Positions 51,056 through 59,418 of a stretch of DNA of 64,000 nucleotides are shown here, one piece after another. This stretch comes from an uncultured Collinsella sp. (GTDB lineage: Bacteria > Actinomycetota > Coriobacteriia > Coriobacteriales > Coriobacteriaceae). The position numbers and the translations under genes are program-made. Location of the stretch: NCBI GenBank assembly GCA_959023295.1, contig CAUFBM010000006.1, positions 1 through 64,000 on the forward strand, given 5' to 3'. The notes beneath the pieces were generated by a model that saw only the letters and a program-made list of their open reading frames with translations, did not search any database and had not been told where the DNA came from. Every line of letters begins with the position of its first letter. The stretch's first letter is position 1.

Positions 51056-53356
51056 CTACTTGATCTTGGTCGTACCCGGTGCCAGGTTGGGGTCGGTCTC
51101 GTTGGCCTCGGTCTGGAAGTGCTCGGTGTAGACGTTCTTGCCGTCGCGGAACATCTCGTAGTACTGCATCTTGGCGTAATCCTCGCGCGCCTTGGTGGCG
51201 GCAGCGGCGGCAGCGTCGTCACCGGTGACGTTGGAGGAGAGCGCCCAGCGCAGGCTGGCGTCCTCGTAGCCGACCGAGTTAATGGCGGGCAGCGACTCGC
51301 GCAGCGTCATGTGCGCCTTCTGGTAGTCGGTCAGCGGGGCGCCGATCAGCTGCATAAGCTGCGTTGACAGGTAGTTGGTGGACAGGTCATCGATCTCGCT
51401 CGTCTGGTCGCAGCCGGCAACGTCGTAGTTGGCCCAGATGATGTAATCGGTCTGCCACAGGCGCTCCTGGTGGGTGGCGTCGTCCTCGTCGGTAAACCAC
51501 TTGTCGTTGAACTTGGACGGGAAGAACGGCTGATGGTCGCCCCAGAACACCACGACCACCTTGCGATCGAGTTTGTTCAGGGCGTTGAGGAAGTAACGCA
51601 GCGCCTGGTCGGACTGCTCGATGCACGAGACATACTCGTCGACATCGGAGAGCGTGCCGTCCTCGACGGTCTTGGCGTCCAGATCGGTCGTGTCGATATT
51701 CAGGTGCATCTGCTTGTCGACCGGCAGCAGGCCCGTGTCGTAGCCCGAGTGGTTCTGCATGGTCACGTCGAAGATAAACTGCGGATCGGCGTTCTGGTCG
51801 AGCAGCTCAAGAATCTTGTCGTAGGTCGCCTGGTCGGTCACCATGTCGCGCAGGGTGTCGGCTCCCTGGAAGTCGTTGATGGACAGGAACTGGTCAAAGC
51901 CAAAGTCCTTGTAGACGTTCTCGCGGTTCCAGTTGGTTGCGTGGTTGGGGTGCATGGCCGTGGTGGAATATCCGAGCGACTTGAACTGCTCTGCCAGATT
52001 CCCGGTCGTTTCCATGTTGTAGATGGTGTAGGGGTACACGCCCGAGCCCAGGTTGGCCATGGAGTTGCCGGTCATAAACTCAAACTCGGTATTGGCGGTG
52101 CCACCGCCGTAGGCGCTCACGTAGAGCTTGCCGCGGCTGAGGCAGTTGGACAGGTTCTTAAAGTACTGCGGACCCTCGTAGCCGGCGCGCATCTCCTGAT
52201 AGATCGAAAGATCCGAGAAGGTCTCGTTCATGATGGCGATGACCGTGGGCTTCTCACTGTCGAACTGCTCCTGGGCGGCAGTGCGGGCGTCGCTTGTGGC
52301 GGCATCGGACTTGTCGTAGGCCTTGGCATACTTTTTGAGCGTGGCCTTGGCATCGTCGACGGAGTAGTCGGCGGGTTTGGGCGGCTTGATGGACTGCGCC
52401 GCACTAATAAAGGCAGGCAGGTAGCCCTCGCGCCAGTAGCTCTCGAGCGGGCGCCAGGTGTAGACGGTGATGCCGAGGGTGTTGTAGTAGTCGATAAGCG
52501 TGACGTGCGCGGTCACGCCGCCCAGGCACAGCACGGCGACGAGCAGGTTGGTGAGCAGCATGCGCTTGGCGTTGGCGGCACCCTTCTGACGGTGCGGTGC
52601 TACCAGGCCGGCGTACTCGCATAGCAGCATGGCGATGGCGGTAAAGCCCATGGACAGCACGCAGAACAGCGAGATCGAGAAGGTGTAGCCGTTGCCGGCG
52701 ACCGCGGCGGCGGTGGAGATGGCCGAAAGGTCGCCCGGCTGGATGGGCATGGATTTAAACGTGATGACGAAGAACTCGGCAATGCCTAGGACAAAGAGGG
52801 CGAAGGCCAGGACCGCGGGAGCCGCGCCGTGGCGCTGGAACAGGAAGAAAAGGCCGCTCATGAGTGCGGTGATGATAGCCCACTCGAGCAGGATGCACAG
52901 GGGGTAGACCCAGGTAAAGTCGTGGTTGGACGAGACCTCCATGCCCAACAGCGCAAAGACGCCGGCGAGCAGCAGGCACAAGACGGCGGCGACGAGCGGT
53001 TTGCCCACGAAGGCGCCGCGCAGGCGGGCAAGCTTGCCGGTGGGGGCGGGGGCATCGGTAGCAGCGAACGCAAAGACGCGCGGGGCGATGCGGTCGCGGG
53101 CGATGCTGGCCCAAGCGCATCCGGTGAGGGTGGCGTTGGTCAGAATGAGCATCACAAAGGCGAGCGGCTCGTTTTGGGCGACGAGGCCAATGGCGCCCCA
53201 AATGGTCAAAAAGAGCTGGAACAGACCGAAGGCGACGCTCCACCCAAGAGCGCTTTTGGTAACGGTGCCCGACTGAGCGCGAATGGCCTTGGCCTCGCGC
53301 AAGACAAGGTAGACGGTCGCCGCAAGACCGACGAGCGAGATGGCGGCAGCGAACAT
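51056..53356 (-). CDS. LTA-synthase-family phosphoglycerol transferase/sulfatase
   Basis: A 766-residue membrane enzyme. The first 310 or so residues hold about nine or ten membrane helices, more than the five of classical LtaS. An extracytoplasmic sulfatase-fold domain follows, with NETFSDLS (metal-binding Glu), GGGTANTEFEFMTG, whose Thr fits the catalytic nucleophile, and FWGDHQPFF. Such enzymes move phosphoglycerol from phosphatidylglycerol to wall or lipid polymers. I choose the ATG at 53356, which has GAGGAG seven bases upstream, over the GTG at 53371. Its real acceptor polymer is unknown. It converges on the surface-protein gene. Confidence 0.88.
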   Translation of the reverse strand: MFAAAISLVGLAATVYLVLREAKAIRAQSGTVTKSALGWSVAFGLFQLFLTIWGAIGLVAQNEPLAFVMLILTNATLTGCAWASIARDRIAPRVFAFAATDAPAPTGKLARLRGAFVGKPLVAAVLCLLLAGVFALLGMEVSSNHDFTWVYPLCILLEWAIITALMSGLFFLFQRHGAAPAVLAFALFVLGIAEFFVITFKSMPIQPGDLSAISTAAAVAGNGYTFSISLFCVLSMGFTAIAMLLCEYAGLVAPHRQKGAANAKRMLLTNLLVAVLCLGGVTAHVTLIDYYNTLGITVYTWRPLESYWREGYLPAFISAAQSIKPPKPADYSVDDAKATLKKYAKAYDKSDAATSDARTAAQEQFDSEKPTVIAIMNETFSDLSIYQEMRAGYEGPQYFKNLSNCLSRGKLYVSAYGGGTANTEFEFMTGNSMANLGSGVYPYTIYNMETTGNLAEQFKSLGYSTTAMHPNHATNWNRENVYKDFGFDQFLSINDFQGADTLRDMVTDQATYDKILELLDQNADPQFIFDVTMQNHSGYDTGLLPVDKQMHLNIDTTDLDAKTVEDGTLSDVDEYVSCIEQSDQALRYFLNALNKLDRKVVVVFWGDHQPFFPSKFNDKWFTDEDDATHQERLWQTDYIIWANYDVAGCDQTSEIDDLSTNYLSTQLMQLIGAPLTDYQKAHMTLRESLPAINSVGYEDASLRWALSSNVTGDDAAAAAATKAREDYAKMQYYEMFRDGKNVYTEHFQTEANETDPNLAPGTTKIK

Positions 53357-53568
53357 GCTGAGACTCCTCACAAACTTAAAACCTACGAAAGCGGGGGTTT
53401 ACCCGATTGTTACCAAGATATGCGCTGCAATTGGTGACTGCGCACAACAACCAGCCATATTAACGCGCGTGTGGCGGTGTGGCGCAATGTAGTGGCGACC
53501 TGCGCGATAATGGACGGGAATTACACGGAAACGTAAAGGCTTCTTAAAGAAATGGCAGGGATGAGGCG

Positions 53569-54417
53569 ATGAACGAGCAGGTTTGCACCAAGGCTGTGGA
53601 TACGTGTGGCTATCCGGTCGAGACGACGGGCAATGCGGTGCTGGACACGTTGGAGCACCGTTCCTCCACGCGTGCCTTCGCGCGTGATGACGACGACCGT
53701 CCCGTGGCGGTGACCGACGAGCAGCGTGCGGCGATTCTGCATGCGGCGAGCCGCGCACCGTCGGCGGGCGCCATGATGATGTATTCCATCGTGAGCATTC
53801 GCGAGCAGGCTACGCTGGACCGTCTGGCCGACCTGTGCGACCACCAGCCTATGATCGCCAAGGCTCCCTGGGCACTTATATTTGTGGTCGATTATGCCAA
53901 GTGGATCGATCTGTTTGAGCACGTGGGCTGCTTTGAGCCCGAGTTTGTCGAGCGCACGGGCAAGGCGCCCCGCCGCGCGCCGGGTTTGGGCGACTTTGCC
54001 ATCGCGGCCCAGGACGCCGTGATCGCCGCGCAAAACGCCGTGGTTGCCGCCGAGGCCCTGGGGCTGGGGAGCTGCTATATCGGTGATATCGTCGAGAATG
54101 CCGAGGAAGTTGCCGAGCTGCTCGATCTGCCGCCCTATACCATGCCGCTGTCGATGCTCATCATCGGCACGCCCCGTAAGGAGCGCCCGGCCATTGCACA
54201 TCCCGTGGTGAACCTGGTGCACGAGGAGCGCTACTGCCGTGCGGACGACGCGACTATGGATGCGCAGGTGGCCGAGATGGATGCGATGTTTCGCCCGCAC
54301 GCCCGCGAGGTGGGCGAGCGCGTGGTGGATATCTACACCCGCAAACACACCAGTCCCTTTATGGCCGAGATGAGCCGCTCCATGGAGTGGTGGTTCAAAA
54401 ACTGGCTCGGAAAATGA
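53569..54417 (+). CDS. Nitroreductase-family protein, NfsA-like length
   Basis: A 282-residue FMN oxidoreductase. LEHRSSTRAFA near residues 28-38 and AASRAPSAGAMMMY near 59-72 are flavin-binding segments, and ALGLGSCYIGDIVENAEEVAELL near 162-185 is the conserved second half. The extra C-terminal 70 residues make it longer than the 175-residue nitroreductase at 28866. It is a single gene on the other side of a 212-base gap from the LTA-synthase-like gene; no clear promoter is seen there. It is followed by a REP-like palindrome. Confidence 0.9.
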   Translation: MNEQVCTKAVDTCGYPVETTGNAVLDTLEHRSSTRAFARDDDDRPVAVTDEQRAAILHAASRAPSAGAMMMYSIVSIREQATLDRLADLCDHQPMIAKAPWALIFVVDYAKWIDLFEHVGCFEPEFVERTGKAPRRAPGLGDFAIAAQDAVIAAQNAVVAAEALGLGSCYIGDIVENAEEVAELLDLPPYTMPLSMLIIGTPRKERPAIAHPVVNLVHEERYCRADDATMDAQVAEMDAMFRPHAREVGERVVDIYTRKHTSPFMAEMSRSMEWWFKNWLGK

Positions 54418-54419
54418 CG

Positions 54420-54452
54420 AATGTGACAAGGGGACAGTCCCTTTGTCACATT
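54420..54452. repeat. REP-like palindrome, GGGACAG/TGTGACA subtype
   Basis: AATGTGACAAGGGGAC and GTCCCTTTGTCACATT form a 16-bp stem with one mismatch around a single A. It has the same design as the copy at 34404. Between it and kup (54453-54575) I see only the ribosome site. Confidence 0.85.
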
Positions 54453-54575
54453 TCATATCGCCGCGGTGGCCTAAAGACTGTATAAATCTTTATCTAGCTG
54501 GGAAAACAGTGCATTAAAACATGGGCCGATTACCTATAATCCCTTCGAACATTAAAGTTGGGAGGAAACCGGCTT

Positions 54576-56603
54576 ATGGAACAAAAGGCCAAGGAGGCAG
54601 CCTCGCACGCTGCGATTCCTGTGAGCATCTCGGCGATGCTCGTCACGCTGGGCGTGGTGTACGGCGATATCGGCACCAGCCCTATGTATGTAACCAAGGC
54701 GCTCGTTGCCGGCAACGGCGGCATCGGAAGCGTCACGGAGGAGTTCGTGCTCGGCGCGCTCTCCCTTGTCGTGTGGACGGTCACGTTGCTGACCACCATC
54801 AAGTATGTGCTCATCTCGCTGCGCGCCGATAACCATGGTGAGGGCGGCATCTTTGCCCTGTACAGCCTGGTCAAGCGCTGCGGCAAGTGGCTTATCATCC
54901 CCGCCATGCTGGGTGGCGCCGCGTTGCTCGCCGACGGCATCCTGACGCCGGCCGTTACCGTTACCACGGCCATCGAGGGCCTGCGCACCATCCCGGCGGT
55001 CCATGCCGTGCTGGGCGATGACCAGGGCCGCGTCGTCGCCATTACACTCGCCATCATCATCGTGCTCTTCTTGGTGCAGCGCATCGGTACGGCCAAGATC
55101 GGTCACGCCTTTGGCCCCATCATGACGCTGTGGTTCCTGTTCTTGGGCGGCACAGGCCTGTTCTTTGTCTTACAGCACCCCGCCGTGCTGCTGTGCCTCA
55201 ACCCGGTGCGCGGCATCGCCTTTTTGCTGAGCCCCAACAACCACGCGGGCATCATGATTCTGGGCAGCTGCTTCCTCGCCACCACCGGTGCCGAGGCGCT
55301 CTACTCCGACATGGGCCACGTCGGCCGCGGCAACATCTACGCTACCTGGCCGTTCGTTAAGTGCTGCCTGCTGCTTTCCTATATGGGCCAGGGCGCTTGG
55401 CTTATGAACAACGCTGCCAACCCCGAGCTCATGGGCATTGCCGACCTCAACCCGTTCTACCAGATGCTCGCCCCGGGCCTGCGTCCGTTTGCCGTCGGCC
55501 TTTCCACCGTCGCGGCCATCATTGCCTCGCAGGCGCTCATTACCGGCGCGTTTTCGCTGGTGTCCGAGGCCAGCCGTCTGGACCTCATGCCGCACATGCA
55601 GGTCTTCTACCCTGCCGAGACCAAAGGCCAGCTCTACATCCCCATGGTCAACAACGTCATGCTCGTGGGCTGCGTCATCGTGGTGCTGCTGTTCCAGAAC
55701 TCGGCGCATATGGAAGCCGCCTACGGCCTTGCCATTACGCTGACCATGATGTGCACCACGCTGCTGCTCTTCTTCTACCTGCACGAGGAGCGCAAGCTCA
55801 AGGTCGCGCCGTGGATCTTCGCGGCCTTCTTCCTTTTGCTCGAGGGCTTCTTCTTCGTGAGCTCGCTCACCAAGTTCTTCCACGGCGGCTATTTCACCAT
55901 CCTCATGGCCGCGCTCATCATGGGTATCATGGTGTGCTGGTACAACGGTACGGCTGTTGAGCAGCGCCAGTTTACGCTGCTGCCGCTGCGCAGCTACCTG
56001 CCGCAGCTCAAGCGCCTGCGCGATGACGATCGCTACGAGCGCCTGAGCGACAACATCGTGTACCTGACCAAGGACACCCATACCGACTACATCGACCGCG
56101 ACATCGTCTACTCGATTCTGGACAAGCATCCCAAGCGCGCTCGCGCCTGGTGGTTTGTGAATGTCGAGACCATGGACGAACCGCACACCTTTGCCTATTC
56201 GGTCGAGACGTTCGGCACCGACTACGTGTTCCGCGTGCATCTGTACCTGGGCTACAAGATCAACCAGCGCGTCAATGCCTATCTGCGTCAGGTCGTTCAG
56301 GACCTGGCTGCCACCGGCGAGCTGCCGCCGCAGACGCATGACTACTCGGTCTACAAGGATCCGGGTAACATCGGTACGTTCAAGTTCGTCCTGATCCGTA
56401 AGCTTCTGGCGCCCGAAAGCGACGTGGAGCCCAGCGAGCGCACGGCCATCACGCTCAAGTACATCATCCGCCGCGCCGCCGGCACGCCTGCGCGTTGGTA
56501 CGGTCTGGAGAACTCCAACGTGAGCTTTGAGTACGTGCCGCTGTTCACCAAGTTCAAGGCCGTGAACAAGATGCAGCGCCTGGCTCCCAACGAGCGCCCG
56601 TAG
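54576..56603 (+). CDS. kup: KUP/HAK/KT-family potassium transporter
   Basis: A 675-residue potassium:proton symporter of the inner membrane. VVYGDIGTSPMYV (residues 28-40) is the first-helix signature, DNHGEGGIFALYSL follows near 85-98, and about twelve helices precede a cytoplasmic C-terminal domain of roughly 200 residues. GGGAGGAAACC upstream gives a ribosome site; the in-frame codon at 54558 is part of it. It is followed by a tiny membrane protein and a KdpDE-like pair, so it may be controlled by them. No c-di-AMP riboswitch fits in the short leader. Confidence 0.95.
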   Translation: MEQKAKEAASHAAIPVSISAMLVTLGVVYGDIGTSPMYVTKALVAGNGGIGSVTEEFVLGALSLVVWTVTLLTTIKYVLISLRADNHGEGGIFALYSLVKRCGKWLIIPAMLGGAALLADGILTPAVTVTTAIEGLRTIPAVHAVLGDDQGRVVAITLAIIIVLFLVQRIGTAKIGHAFGPIMTLWFLFLGGTGLFFVLQHPAVLLCLNPVRGIAFLLSPNNHAGIMILGSCFLATTGAEALYSDMGHVGRGNIYATWPFVKCCLLLSYMGQGAWLMNNAANPELMGIADLNPFYQMLAPGLRPFAVGLSTVAAIIASQALITGAFSLVSEASRLDLMPHMQVFYPAETKGQLYIPMVNNVMLVGCVIVVLLFQNSAHMEAAYGLAITLTMMCTTLLLFFYLHEERKLKVAPWIFAAFFLLLEGFFFVSSLTKFFHGGYFTILMAALIMGIMVCWYNGTAVEQRQFTLLPLRSYLPQLKRLRDDDRYERLSDNIVYLTKDTHTDYIDRDIVYSILDKHPKRARAWWFVNVETMDEPHTFAYSVETFGTDYVFRVHLYLGYKINQRVNAYLRQVVQDLAATGELPPQTHDYSVYKDPGNIGTFKFVLIRKLLAPESDVEPSERTAITLKYIIRRAAGTPARWYGLENSNVSFEYVPLFTKFKAVNKMQRLAPNERP

Positions 56604-56672
56604 TCGACGCTTGAGGTTTGGCTGCGAACGGGCAGGCTTGCAATGACAGTGATTGAGTCCTGGGAGGAAACC

Positions 56673-56867
56673 ATGGATGCAAAGGTGCTTGACGGTTGCG
56701 ATTTTGCGACCGAGCTGGTGCGTGAGGCGCGCGTCGATGCCGCTGAAGATCGGTTCTTTACGAATCGTGCCAACATGGATATGGCCGACCGCGTGATCTC
56801 GATCGTGGTGACGGTGCTTGTCGCGGCGTGCGTTTGCGCGTTGCTCGCGCACGTGCTGTTTGTCTAG
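56673..56867 (+). CDS. 64-residue single-helix membrane protein
   Basis: A small protein with about 38 polar N-terminal residues rich in Asp, Glu, Ala and Arg and one C-terminal hydrophobic helix (ISIVVTVLVAACVCALLAHVL). It is too small for family recognition. Its ribosome site GGGAGGAAACC is the same 11-base string as before kup, 69 bases after the kup stop codon, so the two genes are probably co-expressed. Small membrane subunits such as KdpF stabilise potassium pumps; a similar role for Kup is only a hypothesis. It is separated from the kinase gene by a REP-like palindrome. Confidence 0.65.
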   Translation: MDAKVLDGCDFATELVREARVDAAEDRFFTNRANMDMADRVISIVVTVLVAACVCALLAHVLFV

Positions 56868-56900
56868 CGACCGCCGGTCGTAGAAGGCTTTACACTTGGA

Positions 56901-56950
56901 ACCACCACAAGGGAAACCACCACAAAGGTGCCTGTTCCTTTGTGGTGGTT
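56901..56950. repeat. REP-like palindrome, GGGACAG/CACCAC subtype
   Basis: AACCACCACAAAGG (56915-56928) and CCTTTGTGGTGGTT (56937-56950) form a perfect 14-bp stem with TGCCTGTT in the loop. An extra ACCACCACAAGGG half precedes it. It is the same family as 20005. Confidence 0.85.
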
Positions 56951-56979
56951 TTTGTTTTTGAGAGAGGGGCGGGGCACTG

Positions 56980-58605
56980 ATGGACGTCCGTACGGACGGC
57001 GATATTGCCGATAGCTTTTGGTGGCGGCGCACAACGCTGACGCGCCGCACTCCTCTGTATGACGCCTGCGTATCGGCGGGGTTGCTGGTCGCGGCGACGA
57101 TTACGGGCGCGCTGCTCGACCATCCGGGTCTCGCGCCGAGCATCATGATCGTCTATGTGTTCGCCGTTCAGCTGTGCGCATTCTTTACCTGGAGTCGCCT
57201 GTATTGCTTGCTGAGCTCGGCTGCCGCCGTGGCACTCTACAACTTCTTGTTTGTCGACCCGCGCTACTCGCTGTCGCTTATCGACCGCGTCTATCCCGGC
57301 ATGTTCTTCATCATGTTCGTGGTCTCGCTTGTGTCGAGCTCGATTGCGTTGGCCCTGCGCCGCGCCTTGGCACAGGCTGCCGCCAGCGACCGCCGCACGC
57401 ATATGGTGCTCGAGACCAACCGCATGCTGCAGCGGTGCGCCGATCAGCAGCAGATTGTCCATGCCATGGCAACGCAGCTGGCGCGTCTTTCGGGCTGTCC
57501 GGTCGTGTGGTACAGCGCCGACGCCGAGGGCGATGACCTGCTGCCGCGTGCGACATACACGGCCGTGGGCGATGCCGCGCCGGTGCATGAACTGGCGCCG
57601 CAGATGCCGCCGCGGCTCTCGGCGTCCGCCTATGTGGGAACGCCGCTCGATGCAACCTATGGCGGCTCGGCGTTTTATGGCATCTACCTGACGGTTCGCA
57701 CGGGCGACGGCTTCGTCCGCTCGGGCGACCCCGCCTCGGTGGTGGGCGTGCTGGCTATCGTTGCCGAGCCCGACGTGCTGACGCATGAGGAGCGGACACT
57801 TGCCGATGCCATCGTGAGCGAAGGCGAGCTGGCGCTCGACCGCGCCCGCGCCATGGAGGCCCGCGAGGAAGCGGCGGTGCTCGCCAAAAACGAACAGCTG
57901 CGCGCCAACCTGCTGCGCTCCATCTCGCATGATCTGCGCACGCCGCTTACCAGTATTTCGGGTAATGCCGACGTGCTGCTCGATCAGGGCTCGACCGGCA
58001 CCGCGGTGCTCGATGCCCAGACGCGCCGCGGCCTGCTTCTATCCATTCGCTCGGATGCGCTGTGGCTCAACGCCACCGTCGAGAATCTGCTCGCCATCAC
58101 CAAGCTCGAGGGCGGCGGTATGCGCCTGTCGACCACGCTCGAGCTCATGGACGATATCGTCGAGGAGGCACTGCGCCACGTAAATCCGGCCGTGCGCGAG
58201 CACGACCTTAAGGTGGTGGCGTGCGATGAGCCGGCGCTCGTTAACGTCGACGCGCGCCTGATGGTGCAGCTGGTGGTCAATCTGGTGAACAACGCCATCA
58301 CCTATACGCCCGCGGGCTCGCATATCATGATTTCGATTAGCGTCGACGATGGACGCGTGGCGTGCTCGGTGGCCGATGATGGTCCGGGCATCGCACCCGA
58401 GGACCGTGAACGCATCTTTGAGTCGTTCTACACCGCCAACCACGGTCTTGCCGACAGCCATCGCAGCGTGGGTCTGGGTCTTTCGCTCTGCCGCTCCATT
58501 GCGTTGGCGCATGGCGGTAGCATAGAGGTTGCCGCGGCGGACCCGCACGGCTCAGTCTTTACGATTGAGCTTCCCGCCGCCGACGTTTCGTTTGATAAGG
58601 AGTAG
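56980..58605 (+). CDS. KdpD-like sensor histidine kinase without the N-terminal KdpD domain
   Basis: A 541-residue membrane kinase. Residues about 25-125 form the closely spaced helices of a DUF4118 region as in KdpD, residues about 145-290 fit a GAF-type domain, and the kinase core has the H-box SISHDLRTPL with H317, then NLVNNAITYTP (N-box), DDGPGIAPEDRERIF (G1) and GLGLSLCRSI (G2). The roughly 400-residue cytoplasmic KdpD and USP-like domains of classical KdpD are missing. With the regulator gene four bases downstream it forms a two-component system, probably for potassium or osmotic stress, next to kup rather than kdpFABC. Confidence 0.88.
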   Translation: MDVRTDGDIADSFWWRRTTLTRRTPLYDACVSAGLLVAATITGALLDHPGLAPSIMIVYVFAVQLCAFFTWSRLYCLLSSAAAVALYNFLFVDPRYSLSLIDRVYPGMFFIMFVVSLVSSSIALALRRALAQAAASDRRTHMVLETNRMLQRCADQQQIVHAMATQLARLSGCPVVWYSADAEGDDLLPRATYTAVGDAAPVHELAPQMPPRLSASAYVGTPLDATYGGSAFYGIYLTVRTGDGFVRSGDPASVVGVLAIVAEPDVLTHEERTLADAIVSEGELALDRARAMEAREEAAVLAKNEQLRANLLRSISHDLRTPLTSISGNADVLLDQGSTGTAVLDAQTRRGLLLSIRSDALWLNATVENLLAITKLEGGGMRLSTTLELMDDIVEEALRHVNPAVREHDLKVVACDEPALVNVDARLMVQLVVNLVNNAITYTPAGSHIMISISVDDGRVACSVADDGPGIAPEDRERIFESFYTANHGLADSHRSVGLGLSLCRSIALAHGGSIEVAAADPHGSVFTIELPAADVSFDKE

Positions 58606-58609
58606 CGCT

Positions 58610-59323
58610 GTGCCGAACTCTGCCGTAAAACCGCTCATCTTGGTCGTTGAGGACGACCCCGCCGTTCGCAATCTTATTGTTGCCGCGCTCGAGGCGCACG
58701 GCTTGCGCCATATGGCTGTGGAGACCGCCCATGCCGCCATCGCCGCCGCCTCATCGCAGGCGCCGAGCATTGTGCTGCTCGATCTGGGCCTGCCCGATAT
58801 GGACGGCGTCAAGGTGGTGGAGTCGGTGCGCGCATGGTCAGGCATGCCGATTATCGTGGTCTCGGCGCGCAGCGAGGACGCGGACAAAATCCGCGCGCTC
58901 GATGCCGGTGCCGACGACTACCTGACCAAGCCGTTTTCGGTCGAGGAGCTGCTCGCGCGTATTCGCACGACGCTCAGGCGCCTTTCGTATGCGCAAACGG
59001 GCGGTGTTGCCTCCGAGGGCTCGTTCGATACCGGTGAGCTGCATATCGATTTTGATGCCGGCATCGCCACGATGGATGGCGAGGAACTGCATCTGACGCC
59101 GATCGAGTATAAGCTTCTGTGCCTGCTGGCGCACAACGCCGACAAGGTGCTGACGCACCAGTTTATCCTGCACGAGATTTGGGGTACGGCAACTAAGAGC
59201 GACCTGGCGAGCCTGCGTGTCTTTATGGGCACGTTGCGTAAGAAGATCGAGTCCGACCCCGCGCATCCACGCTATATCCAGACGCACGTGGGCATCGGCT
59301 ATCGCCTGGTCACCCAAGGCTAG
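58610..59323 (+). CDS. OmpR/KdpE-family response regulator
   Basis: A 237-residue regulator. The receiver domain has acidic residues E14, D15 and D16, phospho-acceptor D58 in LLDLGLPD and the conserved Lys in DYLTKPFS. The C-terminal OmpR-type winged helix ends SLRVFMGTLRKKIE and YIQTHVGIGYRL, close to KdpE. The GTG start at 58610 has AAGGAG eight bases upstream, and the stop of the kinase gene lies just before it. It is expected to be phosphorylated by the kinase encoded directly upstream and to control potassium uptake genes, plausibly kup. Confidence 0.92.
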   Translation: MPNSAVKPLILVVEDDPAVRNLIVAALEAHGLRHMAVETAHAAIAAASSQAPSIVLLDLGLPDMDGVKVVESVRAWSGMPIIVVSARSEDADKIRALDAGADDYLTKPFSVEELLARIRTTLRRLSYAQTGGVASEGSFDTGELHIDFDAGIATMDGEELHLTPIEYKLLCLLAHNADKVLTHQFILHEIWGTATKSDLASLRVFMGTLRKKIESDPAHPRYIQTHVGIGYRLVTQG

Positions 59324-59347
59324 ATCGCCAACCACCATCCCAATATG

Positions 59348-59414
59348 AGTTGCGGTGAAATACGGGCTAAATTTGCCTAATTCCAGGCAAAACAGTCCGT
59401 ATTCCACCGCAACT
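59348..59414. repeat. Palindrome, AGTTGCGGT family, copy 2
   Basis: AGTTGCGGTGAAATACGG (59348-59365) pairs with 59397-59414 with one mismatch. An inner hairpin, TTTGCCT/AGGCAAA, makes it stepped. The outer end is shared with the copy at 41034. It lies between the converging regulator and rlmKL genes. Confidence 0.82.
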
Positions 59415-59418
59415 TTGT

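Noticed and set aside
54453..54575. c-di-AMP (ydaO) riboswitch before kup
   Set aside because: The leader is only about 120 bases and lacks the conserved ydaO motifs and a terminator.
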